DNA of 64,000 bases, taken from Coraliomargarita sinensis (lineage in GTDB: Bacteria > Verrucomicrobiota > Verrucomicrobiia > Opitutales > Coraliomargaritaceae). The notes under the pieces are model-generated. The model saw only the letters and a list, made by a program, of their open reading frames with translations. It searched no databases and was not told the DNA's origin. Position numbers and translations under genes: made by a program. The DNA lies in contig NZ_QHJQ01000002.1 of assembly GCF_003185655.1 (NCBI RefSeq), positions 124,001-188,000 on the forward strand, written 5' to 3'. Of this stretch, positions 39,316-47,728 are shown in pieces. Positions within the stretch are counted from its first letter, which is position 1, and each line of letters opens with the position of its first letter.

Positions 39316-40392
39316 ATGTCTAATAAAAAGCGCGGAATTTGGACGGTTGTCTGCATTTATACATTGTTTCTTGCCGGTGCACTCGAGGGAGCCGGGGGCG
39401 GTGAACGGCCGGGTCTTATCATCCAATGGGATAACGATTTGCTAACTGGTACCGACGATGGCTATACCAACGGAGCACGGGTCGCTCACGTTCGCGAATT
39501 ATCGCCGGACGGAGAGGGATTCAACCGGTTGCAGAAATTCCTGGAGAGTTTGACGGGTGTGGAGCGTGAAGGCGTCTTCGGAGATTGGCAATTTCCGGAA
39601 CCCCGTATTGAACGCATCCATTATGGTGTCGGGCTGACGCAGCTCATGTTTACTCCCGGTGAACCGGAGTTTGTCAAGCCGCGCAGAGGGGAGCGACCCT
39701 ACGCCGGTTGGTTGGGGCTGGAATTCTCCCTTCAGGCCAATGCGGGGCACTCTGCCAGCACGGCAACCCTTTCGGTCGGAACCACCGGGCGGCATAGCTA
39801 TGCCGAGGAAAGTCAGGATTGGGTTCATCAGAATATTTCGGACAGTCTGAACTTTCAGGGATGGGCGACACAGGCCCCCTCTGAGCTTACGCTGAACCTG
39901 CACTTCGATCATAAACAGCGCATATCCTTTCTGGAGACGACTAACGACTGGCCGATACAAATTGCCGGATTTTACGAGTGGGGTGCGGCCCTGGGTAACT
40001 TTAGAACGGATACTTATCTCGGAGCGCTCGTCCGCGTCGGGCATAATCTGCCGGCCACATATACGACGCCCCGGGTTCAGCTGGGCAGTTTCACCAGTAC
40101 CATCTTTTCGGAGGATTCACCTCAGGCAGGTGATTTTTCTTGTTACGGTTTTGCCTGTGCGCGCGGATATGCCGTCTTGCATGATATCTCACTGGATGGG
40201 CCTCTTTTTCGTGATTGGGAAGCGTCCGTGGATTCCGAGCCTTGGGTGGGTGAACTTGGTTTCGGTGTGGCCGCATCCTGGCGTTCGATGGAGATCAGTC
40301 TGGCCCACACCCTGCGCAGCCGGGAATTTGAGCACCAACTGAACCGGTCGCGCTTTGGTTCAGTCGTGCTACGGGTTGCAGCGCCTTTTTAG
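39316..40392 (+). CDS. LpxR-like lipid A 3'-O-deacylase family outer-membrane protein
   Basis: A 358-residue exported protein of the LpxR/DUF2219 family, beta-barrel enzymes of the outer membrane that remove the 3'-acyloxyacyl chain of lipid A. The signal peptide (TVVCIYTLFLAGALEGAG) is followed at once by IIQWDNDLLTGTDDGYTNG, which contains the Asn-Asp pair of the LpxR active site and the usual Thr-Asp-x-x-Tyr-Thr-Asn-Gly stretch. GERPYAGWLGLEFSL and the aromatic C-terminus (GSVVLRVAAPF, ending in Phe) fit an outer-membrane barrel. I chose the ATG at 39316 because it starts the signal; the frame is open 59 codons earlier. The enzymatic activity here is inferred, since family members outside enteric bacteria are mostly untested. 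Confidence 0.85.
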   Translation: MSNKKRGIWTVVCIYTLFLAGALEGAGGGERPGLIIQWDNDLLTGTDDGYTNGARVAHVRELSPDGEGFNRLQKFLESLTGVEREGVFGDWQFPEPRIERIHYGVGLTQLMFTPGEPEFVKPRRGERPYAGWLGLEFSLQANAGHSASTATLSVGTTGRHSYAEESQDWVHQNISDSLNFQGWATQAPSELTLNLHFDHKQRISFLETTNDWPIQIAGFYEWGAALGNFRTDTYLGALVRVGHNLPATYTTPRVQLGSFTSTIFSEDSPQAGDFSCYGFACARGYAVLHDISLDGPLFRDWEASVDSEPWVGELGFGVAASWRSMEISLAHTLRSREFEHQLNRSRFGSVVLRVAAPF

Positions 40393-40454
40393 TTTGTCCG
40401 GAAGCTTAATTAACAGAGTTGCCAGCAAGCTTATTTATCCTAGTTTCATAGCTT

Positions 40455-40907
40455 ATGCCTCTTAAGAAAGTAAACGTAACCATTCTGCTTAAAGAGAAAG
40501 GAACCACCGTATTTTGGATAAGTGACGATGCGACGGTAGATTCAGCTGTTGCTGAGATGAACCGGCATCGTGTTGGTGCGGTATTGGTAAAATCTGACGG
40601 TAAAGTCGTCGGCATTTTTACAGAACGTGATGTTTTGACCCGTATTATTGCCAGTGGGCGCGACCCCAAAACGACAACGATACGGGAAGTCATGACGGTG
40701 GACTATCAATCCATCACCAAAGAGACTTCGATCGAAGATGCGATGCAACTGATGACGGATAAGCGTGTCCGGCACTTGCCGGTTCTCGAGGGCCAGGAGG
40801 CCGTGGGTATGATTTCAATCGGTGATATTACACGCTGGCTTCTGAAGGTAAACGAAATGGAAGCGGAAAATCTTCGACGTTATATTTTTGACGAGTATCC
40901 AGGGTAG
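40455..40907 (+). CDS. Tandem CBS-domain protein
   Basis: A 150-residue protein made of two CBS domains, a fold that binds adenosyl ligands such as AMP, ATP or SAM. The first unit reads WISDDATVDSAVAEMNRHRV with GVLV-type strand and GIFTERDVLTRI; the second reads SITKETSIEDAMQLMTDKRV with RHLPVLEGQ and GMISIGDI. The protein is stand-alone, without an enzyme or channel domain, and has a polar C-terminus. It lies between the LpxR-like gene and an FHA gene in the same direction. Its ligand and target are unknown. Confidence 0.92.
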   Translation: MPLKKVNVTILLKEKGTTVFWISDDATVDSAVAEMNRHRVGAVLVKSDGKVVGIFTERDVLTRIIASGRDPKTTTIREVMTVDYQSITKETSIEDAMQLMTDKRVRHLPVLEGQEAVGMISIGDITRWLLKVNEMEAENLRRYIFDEYPG

Positions 40908-41042
40908 TGAGTTGGCTCGGTGGAATTACGCATATTCCGGGCGTAACAGACTGTAAATTCAGCCCGCTCGGCCGCTTAATTTGGTATTTTTATATTTTTC
41001 GGGTTGAATACTCCCGATCCTCGTCAACTTAGGTATGTATCA

Positions 41043-41522
41043 ATGCCTAACGTTGTTGGAAATTTTATAAAAAGCTTGTTCGGTCGTAAAGACGCCGCCG
41101 CCATTGATTCTTTGGCGCCGTCGCCAACTGGTGGTTATACCGCGCCCGAGGTCTGGCTACATCCCGATTCAGAAGAACTGAAGAAGCAGACACTCCTCCA
41201 GGCCCGAAAAATCGAACAGCCGGTTTTCAGCATTGGCCGGAGAGTTTCGGATTCGGTGCACTATCCACACGACGATCCGCCGGATTTACTACTTGTGGAA
41301 AATCCGCCCTACACTTTATCCCGATCTCAGTGTGCCATTGAGGTGAGTCAGGACAAAGTGATCTTGCGGGATCTGGGCAGCCGTGCAGGAACCATGCTGG
41401 GTAAAAAAAGGCTGCGTAAAAGTGGTCGAAAGCCCAGTTCAGTGGTTGTTCCCAAGGGCTCACATTCCTTGATCCTGGGGCTGCGGGATGGTCCTTTCCG
41501 TTTTCGCCTGGAAGTTCGCTAG
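41043..41522 (+). CDS. FHA-domain protein
   Basis: A 159-residue cytoplasmic protein with a forkhead-associated domain in its C-terminal two thirds, a phosphothreonine-binding module. The fold signature appears as FSIGRRVSDSVHYP, NPPYTLSRSQCAIEV (the Ser-x-x-His position reads SRSQ) and VILRDLGSRAGTMLG, with the final strands LILGLRDGPFRFRLEV. The N-terminus (MPNVVGNFIKSLFGRK) is amphipathic and could touch the membrane. I chose the ATG at 41043; a TTG at 41004 is in frame. FHA proteins usually pair with Ser/Thr kinases, and the only kinase-like gene in the window is at 22.6 kb; a functional link is speculation. Confidence 0.8.
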   Translation: MPNVVGNFIKSLFGRKDAAAIDSLAPSPTGGYTAPEVWLHPDSEELKKQTLLQARKIEQPVFSIGRRVSDSVHYPHDDPPDLLLVENPPYTLSRSQCAIEVSQDKVILRDLGSRAGTMLGKKRLRKSGRKPSSVVVPKGSHSLILGLRDGPFRFRLEVR

Positions 41523-41617
41523 CGCGCAAGTTCCGGGTGGGGCAATCGGCTTGACTCGTGAATTGCCTTTGGTCGAAACTGCCGTTTCATTTTAACACTT
41601 AAAGGAAACCTTAAATT

Positions 41618-41929
41618 ATGGCTGGAGTTGGCAAATTACTGAAACAGGCGCAGAAGATGCAAAAGCAAATGGAGGCGATCCAGGAGGAACTCGCCGAAAC
41701 GATCCTGGAGGTTTCCAGCGGAGGCGGCGCCATCACTATCAAGATCAATGGCCAGGGCGACATGCAATCGATCAAGATCGATCCTGAATTTCTCAAGGAA
41801 GATGCTGAATTCGTTGAAGAAACTTTGTTGGCCGCCGTTCAGGAAGCCTCGGCCAAGGCCAAGGAAACCAGTGAAGAAGCCATGTCGGCCGTGTCCGGCG
41901 GGATGGGCGGCTTCCCCGGCCTGATGTAA
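41618..41929 (+). CDS. ybaB: YbaB/EbfC family nucleoid-associated protein
   Basis: A 103-residue DNA-binding protein of the YbaB/EbfC family, which forms tweezer-shaped dimers on the nucleoid. The N-terminal helix (LKQAQKMQKQMEAIQEELAE) and central strands (VSSGGGAITIKINGQGDMQSI) are typical, as is the Gly/Met-rich end (GGMGGFPGLM). An AAAGGA ribosome-binding sequence lies 10 bases before the ATG. It is followed after 8 bases by recR, the usual arrangement; dnaX, the third member in many bacteria, is not here. Confidence 0.95.
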   Translation: MAGVGKLLKQAQKMQKQMEAIQEELAETILEVSSGGGAITIKINGQGDMQSIKIDPEFLKEDAEFVEETLLAAVQEASAKAKETSEEAMSAVSGGMGGFPGLM

Positions 41930-41937
41930 ATTCCGAC

Positions 41938-42534
41938 GTGACGCCCGCCTACGAGAGCCTGCTTCAGCAGCTGAAACGCTTGCCCGGGCTGGGCTATCGC
42001 TCCGCCGAACGTATCGCGATGCATCTTCTGGTGGAGCAGCCGGAGGAGTTATCGGACCTGATTACGTCCCTTGAAGCGGCCAAATCCGCGGTGGGGCGCT
42101 GTGAGACCTGCGGCAATATCGCCGAAAGTGATCAATGCGCCATCTGCTCGGATGAGCGCCGGGACGTGACCAAAGTCTGTGTGGTCGAGCATGTGCCCGA
42201 CCTGATTGCCATCGAGCGTTCGGGCGCGTGGAAGTGCGGGTACCACGTGCTCCATGGCAAGCTCTCACCCATCCACGGAGTCGGCCCGGAAAAGTTGAAT
42301 TTCAAGAGCCTGGAGCAGCGCCTGGAGGCGGGGAACATTGCCGAGTTTGTGCTGGCGCTCTCCAACGATATTGAGGGCCAGGCGACTTGCCACTACATTC
42401 AGGAAGAGCTGGTCGGGGACCGGCCGATTGAAGTGACGCGTATCGGCTTTGGGCTCCCCAGTGGCGGCGGTGTGACGTTTGCCGACTCGGTCACCCTGCG
42501 GAGCGCACTGGAGTCCAGAAGGGCTTATCACTGA
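41938..42534 (+). CDS. recR: Recombination protein RecR
   Basis: Acts with RecO and RecF to load RecA on gapped DNA. The family order is complete: helix-hairpin-helix near the N-terminus (LKRLPGLGYRSAERIAM), a zinc motif CETCGNIAESDQCAICSD at about 58-75 and the TOPRIM core (VCVVEHVPDLIAIER, then YHVLHGKLSPIHGVGPE), ending with the conserved GLPSGGGVTFADSVTL. Length (198) is standard. The start is a GTG at 41938, 8 bases after the ybaB stop. An intergenic hairpin-rich stretch follows. Confidence 0.96.
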   Translation: MTPAYESLLQQLKRLPGLGYRSAERIAMHLLVEQPEELSDLITSLEAAKSAVGRCETCGNIAESDQCAICSDERRDVTKVCVVEHVPDLIAIERSGAWKCGYHVLHGKLSPIHGVGPEKLNFKSLEQRLEAGNIAEFVLALSNDIEGQATCHYIQEELVGDRPIEVTRIGFGLPSGGGVTFADSVTLRSALESRRAYH

Positions 42535-43040
42535 TTCGTCCCCGTGGCCTGGCTTGCCAAAGCGGGGCTGTCCTGTGGCCCCGCTCGTAAAAACGAAAGA
42601 GCGCGTAAGACGAAACCAAACGGCAGAGGACTGCCGTATCTAAAGCGTGCATTTTAAAAGATCTAATAGGGTTGAAAATAAAGGCTCGCGCAGGACCGCT
42701 GCGCCACGGCGTAGCGGTCAGAGCGAAGACGGGCCCCCGGTCCGCACGAACATTCGTAACGCCTAGCAAGTTCTGTGCGCAGCGAGGACGCTGCTGCGCT
42801 ACCTGCTTAAACCTTTTTGAAATTCATCCAAAACGTGCATCCATGTCGCCGAGCCAGTCTCTGGCTCCCCGTTTTCAAATCCTGGATTCGAAACAGAGCC
42901 TGTCCTTCAGGATGCGCGCGAATTTTGGAGGTCGCGGCGTTGCCCGGTCAGTCATGCGCCTCGGCGCACTCCTGACCGGCCGCCTTGAGCTGCTCCAAAA
43001 TCGCGCAGCACAAAAAGGTCAGTCTTTTTTAGTAGTGGTA
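42535..43040. other. 506-base gene-free, hairpin-rich stretch after recR
   Basis: The stretch separates convergent recR and the M6 protease gene. It contains several strong inverted repeats: one at about 42569-42590 (AGCGGGGC and complement), a 12-bp stem near 42695-42720, one at about 42854-42870 (GAGCCAG with CTGGCTC) and a nested palindrome of about 97 bases at 42913-43009. A weak A-run/T-run hairpin at 43012-43030 may terminate transcripts. I find no convincing protein gene or known RNA family. Confidence 0.6.
42913..43009. repeat. Nested imperfect palindrome of about 97 bases
   Basis: The outer arms 42916-42930 and 42993-43006 match except for one extra base (GCGCGAATTTTGGAG against CTCCAAAATCGCGC). 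Inside, 42944-42951 pairs with 42972-42979 (CCGGTCAG/CTGACCGG), and 42955-42960 pairs with 42963-42968 (TGCGCC/GGCGCA). A short GCGGC/GCCGC pair extends the middle arm. It may be a REP- or MITE-like element or a large mRNA-end hairpin. Confidence 0.6.
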
Positions 43041-44147
43041 TTACTTCACCGTCACTTCGATGTCGTAGCTTCCGTCCTCGTTTTTCTGTTCGACGTTCAC
43101 GCGGAGCGGGGCGGATTCGTCATCAAAGCTGTCTCCGGCGTGAAAGGCGGCGTTGACCTTGTCCTCCCGCGGATGGACCGCCACGGCGTTTTGCCCGCTG
43201 GGTCGGGTGGCATCCACACTGTAAATCAGAACCCCGCCGGGCTTGGGCAGCTCCGACTCCTCCATTCGTAGCGGTTGGGCACATTCGACGACGAAGACTT
43301 TGCTCGGATTGTCCGGATCGTCAGCGGGGACAACGACCATTGAAATGCCGTCGTCTGCGTGCAGGGGAGTGAGTGTGATTTGATGCCTGCCCTCCTTTAA
43401 GTAGGTCTTACGCCCGGCCTCCAGCCAGCCGAACTTGTGACGGTGCCAGCCGATGAAGCCGTTGGCCCGTCCGGACGAAGACATGACATCCCAGGGTCCG
43501 AGGGGATTTCTCGGCGCGTCCGCGGGGACTTGGCTGGTGTAGGTATAGAGGTCGGGCAGCCCCATGCAGTGTGCGAATTCATGAGCCAGAACGTAGTAGC
43601 TCATGCTGCCCTGATTCAGGGCGACATTGATCTTTTCGCCGCGGTAGGGGATGGCCTTGTCGTCGCGTTCGCCGAAAGCGAAATTCCCCCGTCCGGGCAT
43701 GCTGATCATGATATAGTCGTAGTCGAGCAGGTTGATTTCCGGATAGAGCGCGAAGGCGTCGACGAACATGTCACGGTGCCCCTCGGTCGTGGTGGGGTCG
43801 TACGCTTTATTCTCCTTCGGCATGCGCCGCCAGCCGTGGACCGGTTCGACCTCGACCGAGAATTTGCCGTAGGACTGCGCAGCGAACAGCTCTTGGAATT
43901 TTCCGTCGCCCAGCAGTTTTTTGCCCCGTTTCCGGGTGTCACCGTCTTCGGGGATATTGGGATAATCGACAAAGAGAAGCACCGCTTTCTTCGCCCCGGC
44001 GGTGGAATCGTAAATCAGGGGGTCGTTCGGTCCCTCGGTTTTGTAAACGTCGCCCTTGGTCTCGAGCGGGGGGATCGGATTCGTGCCCGCACCCGAAAAC
44101 TGCAAGGTGGCGGCGATCAGTGCGGAGATGATGAGGAGTCTGAGCAT
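43041..44147 (-). CDS. Secreted M6-family metalloprotease
   Basis: A 368-residue exported zinc protease-like protein. A signal peptide (LRLLIISALIAATLQFSGAG) precedes a domain with the M6 signature HEFAHCMGLPDLY near 187-199, in which the two His and the Glu bind zinc and catalyse. Surrounding stretches (VLLFVDYPNIPEDGD, YYVLAHEF, GPWDVMSSSGRANGFIGWHRHKFGWL) match the immune-inhibitor-A-like group. The C-terminal part is beta-rich (GGVLIYSVDATRPSGQN, then a jelly-roll-like end). I chose the ATG at 44147 over a TTG four codons upstream. The natural substrate is unknown; extracellular protein degradation is likely. Confidence 0.87.
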   Translation of the reverse strand: MLRLLIISALIAATLQFSGAGTNPIPPLETKGDVYKTEGPNDPLIYDSTAGAKKAVLLFVDYPNIPEDGDTRKRGKKLLGDGKFQELFAAQSYGKFSVEVEPVHGWRRMPKENKAYDPTTTEGHRDMFVDAFALYPEINLLDYDYIMISMPGRGNFAFGERDDKAIPYRGEKINVALNQGSMSYYVLAHEFAHCMGLPDLYTYTSQVPADAPRNPLGPWDVMSSSGRANGFIGWHRHKFGWLEAGRKTYLKEGRHQITLTPLHADDGISMVVVPADDPDNPSKVFVVECAQPLRMEESELPKPGGVLIYSVDATRPSGQNAVAVHPREDKVNAAFHAGDSFDDESAPLRVNVEQKNEDGSYDIEVTVK

Positions 44148-44311
44148 GGGAAGGAGCAAAGCGACCTCGCCGGTATCGGCAACTATTAGTGTCGGATTTC
44201 CGGTTCATAAGCGGTGCATGGGAAAGGCGCAGCGTTGTATTGGGTGGTTGACTCAAGCTGAAAAAGTAAGCTACATCGGCTCAGCTTTGTTGAGACTTAT
44301 CCAAGAAAAGA

Positions 44312-45475
44312 ATGACTGAAAAAACCACTTCCTCAGAGACCTCGGGCGCACCGCTGGACCCTTCCGCGGTCAAGCAAATCAAACTGGCCAATGGCAGAAG
44401 CATGCCGGCCGCCGCTTACGGGACCTTCCACTCGGATTGGGCGCAGGACAAGATGTATGACGCCACCCTCGAAGCGATCCGGATCGGCTGGCGCCACATC
44501 GATACCGCCCGTGCCTACGAGAACGAAGATCTGGTCGGCGCTGCTTTCAAGGAAGCGATCAAGCGGGGCTACATCAGCTCGACCGACGAACTTTACGTGA
44601 CAGGTAAGCTCTGGAACGGGCACATGAGCCCCAAGGATGTGGCCCCGGCGCTGGAAAACACGCTTAAGGACCTGGGCATTGACCAGATTGACTGTTACCT
44701 CAACCATTGGCCCTGGCCGAACGTGCACCCGCCGGGTTGCACGGGGGATCAAAAGAATCCGGACGCCGTGCCCTACATTCACGAAGACTTTATGGAAACC
44801 TGGGGCGAGCTGCTCAAGTTGAAGGAGGCCGGAAAAATCGTGGATCTCGGTATTTCCAACCACACCAAGGCGACCACCGAATTGCTGCTTCGTGACGTCT
44901 CGGAAAAGGATCGGCCGACGGTGAATCAAATGGAGATGCACCCCCTCTTTCAGCAGACCGAGCTCCGCCGCTACTTCGAGCTGAATGGGATCACCACCAT
45001 GGGCTACATGGCGCTCGGCTCGCCGCATCGCCCGGGGCGCGATAAATTCAAGGAGCATCGCAGCGATATGGCAGATCCAGTAATCAACGAGATCGCCGAT
45101 GAGCTCGGCATCTCCGCGGGTGATGTCTGTCTCGCCTGGGCCATTCAGCGTGAGAAACAGAGCGGCGGATTTGTCGCAATGTCGACCAACCCGAGCCGGA
45201 TCCGGACGAATCTGAAGTGCGCTATCGAGGACTACCTGACTTCCGAGCACCTTGTGCGTATCAGCGGTGACGATACCGAGGACAATCCGGGTATCGATGC
45301 CAATAACCGTCTTATCTGGGGGCAGGTCTTCCTCTGGGAAGAGGCCGATAATGACTGGCGCGTGCTTTGGAACGACAGCCAGGTCTTTGAGACGCGCGAG
45401 AACTACCAGCGTTTCAAAGAATCCTGGGCCGAGCATCACAAGGTGCATCTCGAAACGACTTACCGCGGAGCATAA
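44312..45475 (+). CDS. Aldo/keto reductase with C-terminal extension
   Basis: A 387-residue NADPH-type aldo/keto reductase. The catalytic tetrad is visible: Asp-Thr-Ala-Arg-Ala-Tyr in the DTARAYENEDLVG segment, Lys in YVTGKLWNG and His in CYLNHWPWP. The family signature KEAGKIVDLGISNHTK is present. The last 70 residues (from GIDANNRLIWGQVFLWEEAD onward) extend beyond the usual barrel end and are rich in Trp and charged residues, which is unusual. It is followed at 3 bases by rbsD and then by transporter and isomerase genes, so it probably reduces or oxidises a sugar or sugar alcohol. The specific substrate is not evident. Confidence 0.9.
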   Translation: MTEKTTSSETSGAPLDPSAVKQIKLANGRSMPAAAYGTFHSDWAQDKMYDATLEAIRIGWRHIDTARAYENEDLVGAAFKEAIKRGYISSTDELYVTGKLWNGHMSPKDVAPALENTLKDLGIDQIDCYLNHWPWPNVHPPGCTGDQKNPDAVPYIHEDFMETWGELLKLKEAGKIVDLGISNHTKATTELLLRDVSEKDRPTVNQMEMHPLFQQTELRRYFELNGITTMGYMALGSPHRPGRDKFKEHRSDMADPVINEIADELGISAGDVCLAWAIQREKQSGGFVAMSTNPSRIRTNLKCAIEDYLTSEHLVRISGDDTEDNPGIDANNRLIWGQVFLWEEADNDWRVLWNDSQVFETRENYQRFKESWAEHHKVHLETTYRGA

Positions 45476-45477
45476 GC

Positions 45478-45906
45478 ATGAAAGAAGTCGGATTTTTAAA
45501 CGGACAGGTCGACGCAGCCCTGGCACGTCAGGGGCATATGGACTTGCTTATGGTCGTCGATGCCGGGTTCCCGGTGCCGGACCACGTCGAGCTGATCGAT
45601 CTCGCCCTCAAGCCGGACACGCCGACGGTGCCCGAGGTTCTGGCGGAGCTGGCCAAAATCCATTCGGTGGAGAAGCTCGTGCTTGCCGAGGAGACCCGCC
45701 AGCACAATCCCACTTATTTTAAGAATGTCACCAGCGGTCCCTGGGAAGGTGCCGAGGTCGAGGTCATACCACACACCGAACTGAAAGTTCGCAGCCACGA
45801 AGTCAAAACCATCATCCGCACCGGCGATTTCACCGCATGGGCCAACATCATGCTGGTTTCCGGAGCCGGCGATCGCTGGAAGCTGGAAGTACCGCCGAAA
45901 GAATGA
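45478..45906 (+). CDS. rbsD: D-ribose pyranase / sugar mutarotase RbsD
   Basis: A 142-residue protein of the RbsD/FucU family, which interconverts ring forms of ribose (RbsD) or fucose (FucU). The catalytic-His motif RQGHMDLLMVVDAGFPVP at about 18-35 is well conserved, as is LAEETRQHNP near 72-81 and the C-terminal RTGDFTAWANIMLVSG, in the positions seen in RbsD. It starts 3 bases after the aldo/keto reductase stop, so the two are almost certainly co-translated. Ring-form conversion would help a sugar to enter a dehydrogenase or kinase; the exact sugar cannot be told. Confidence 0.9.
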   Translation: MKEVGFLNGQVDAALARQGHMDLLMVVDAGFPVPDHVELIDLALKPDTPTVPEVLAELAKIHSVEKLVLAEETRQHNPTYFKNVTSGPWEGAEVEVIPHTELKVRSHEVKTIIRTGDFTAWANIMLVSGAGDRWKLEVPPKE

Positions 45907-46050
45907 TTGCCGCAAGTACCACACCGAGCGTCGCCTCGACGGCGACGGGCCTTCGCGAGCGAAGACGCCACGGCTGCTGCCCGTAACAATCTAACTAAGT
46001 CTTCCTCCCGCTTTTTCCTTAACCCCCAGTAAAAACCTATACCTCGTATT

Positions 46051-47688
46051 ATGAGTATCTCACCCATCGATACCATCATCATTGCCGTTTATCTTGTCGG
46101 CATCATCTCACTCGGTGTCTTCGCCGGCTTTAAGAAGAACATTTCTTCGGAGGATCAATTCCTCGGCGGGCGTTCCCTCCGCTGGCCGGTGATCGGCGCG
46201 GGCTTGTTCTGTGCCAATATCTCCTCGATCCACCTCGTTGGTCTGGCTTCGTCTGGTTATCAGCACGGGATGGTCATCGGTAATTTCGAGTGGATGGCTT
46301 CCTTCTGTCTAATCCTGCTCGGCATGGTCTTCGCCCCGTTTTATTTCCGCAGCAAGATCACCACGCTGCCCGAATATGTCGAGAAGCGCTACAGCTCGGG
46401 CGCGCGGACTTTCCTGGCCGCGATCTTCATTATGTCGGCCCTGTTGGTGCATATCGGGATCAGCATGTATGCGGGGGCGAAGGTCCTGGAGGCCTTCTTC
46501 GGGATCAACTTTGTCATCTCCATTATCGGTATTTCTGTCGCGACTGCGATTTACACGATTCTGGGCGGTCTCAAGGGGGTGATGATTACCGACACGGTGC
46601 AGGCCGTCCTCTTATTGCTTGGGGCAGCACTTCTAACCTTCTTCGGGCTGCAGGCTCTCGGCGATGTCGGCATCACCAGTTGGGCGCAGCTCAAGGAGGC
46701 GGTCAAACCGGAACAACTCAGCATGATCCAGCCAATCGGCGATCCGGAAGCGGCTGGCCGGCTTGGCCTGCGCGAGTATTCCTGGTATTCCATTCTTTTC
46801 GGCTACCCGATTCTAGGTATCTGGTATTGGTGCACCGACCAGACGATCGTGCAGAAGATCCTTTCCGCTAAGACGGAAAAGGACGGGCGCGACGGTGCGA
46901 TTTTTGCCGGCTTTCTTAAAATCCTGCCGGTCTTTGTTATGGTTTTGCCCGGCGTGATCGGCTACGTGCTTTTCAAGGAAAAGATCGGCGAGGACAATGA
47001 TTCCACCCTCATGGTCATGATGACGGAGTTGCTGCCGGTCGGTGTGCGCGGCCTGATGGCGGCCGGCTTGTTGGCCGCCTTGATGAGCACGATTGCCGCC
47101 GCGCTTAATTCAGTCGCCACGCTGACCGCCGAGGATATTTTCAAGCGGCTGCGCCCAGAGGCAGCCGACCATGAATTGGTCAAGGTTGGCCGGATCACGG
47201 CAGCGGTTGTCATCGTGCTGGCGATGCTTTGGTCCAGCCAGGGCGCGAAGTTCGGCAGCATCTTCGAGGCGATTAATAAGATACCGATGGCTTTCGCCCC
47301 CGGTATTACCACGATTTTCTTGTTCGGCGTTTTCTGGAAACGGGGCAACCGTCAGGGCGCGATGGCAGCGCTGATGTTTAACGTGTTTATCGGGTTGATT
47401 TACCTCTGCATCGATATTCCCCTTGTTGGCACGACCCAGTGGATCAATAAGGAATTGGGCATCCCCTTCATGCAGGTCGGCTGGTATCTCTTCCTTCTCT
47501 CCAGTGTGATCTATGTGACGGTGAGTCTGCTGACACCTGCACCGGCAGCGGAAAAGACGGAGGGCCTCTGCTGGAGTCATCCGCTCGATGCCTTGCGTGG
47601 TAAACTTGAAGGCACGATCACCGATCCACGTGTCATGGCAGGTATTCTGCTGGTGATCATGATCATCCTTTATACCTTGCTGCACTGA
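46051..47688 (+). CDS. Sodium:solute symporter (SSS family, SGLT-like sugar transporter)
   Basis: A 545-residue transporter with about 13-14 hydrophobic segments. The family core is clear: the first helices with YLVGIISLGVFAGFKKNIS, the DQFLGGRSLRWPVIGAGLFC segment, GLKGVMITDTVQAVLLLLGA, WYWCTDQTIVQKILSAKTE and GLMAAGLLAALMSTIAAALNS, the last holding Ser residues of the Na2 site. These stretches resemble SGLT-type sugar symporters. It is flanked by rbsD upstream and a Tat-exported isomerase-like protein downstream, so a sugar substrate is likely. A second SSS gene on the opposite strand lies 1.2 kb further on. Confidence 0.9.
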   Translation: MSISPIDTIIIAVYLVGIISLGVFAGFKKNISSEDQFLGGRSLRWPVIGAGLFCANISSIHLVGLASSGYQHGMVIGNFEWMASFCLILLGMVFAPFYFRSKITTLPEYVEKRYSSGARTFLAAIFIMSALLVHIGISMYAGAKVLEAFFGINFVISIIGISVATAIYTILGGLKGVMITDTVQAVLLLLGAALLTFFGLQALGDVGITSWAQLKEAVKPEQLSMIQPIGDPEAAGRLGLREYSWYSILFGYPILGIWYWCTDQTIVQKILSAKTEKDGRDGAIFAGFLKILPVFVMVLPGVIGYVLFKEKIGEDNDSTLMVMMTELLPVGVRGLMAAGLLAALMSTIAAALNSVATLTAEDIFKRLRPEAADHELVKVGRITAAVVIVLAMLWSSQGAKFGSIFEAINKIPMAFAPGITTIFLFGVFWKRGNRQGAMAALMFNVFIGLIYLCIDIPLVGTTQWINKELGIPFMQVGWYLFLLSSVIYVTVSLLTPAPAAEKTEGLCWSHPLDALRGKLEGTITDPRVMAGILLVIMIILYTLLH

Positions 47689-47728
47689 GCCGGGAACAAA
47701 TAAAAAATATCCGACCAAAGCTATTATT

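Noticed and set aside
42535..43040. Protein-coding gene in the gap after recR
   Set aside because: The open frames there overlap palindromes, have no homology and no plausible ribosome-binding site; strong inverted repeats explain the sequence better.
44333..45526. Open frame of 397 codons on the minus strand opposite the aldo/keto reductase
   Set aside because: Antisense to an intact reductase with its tetrad; no homology seen.
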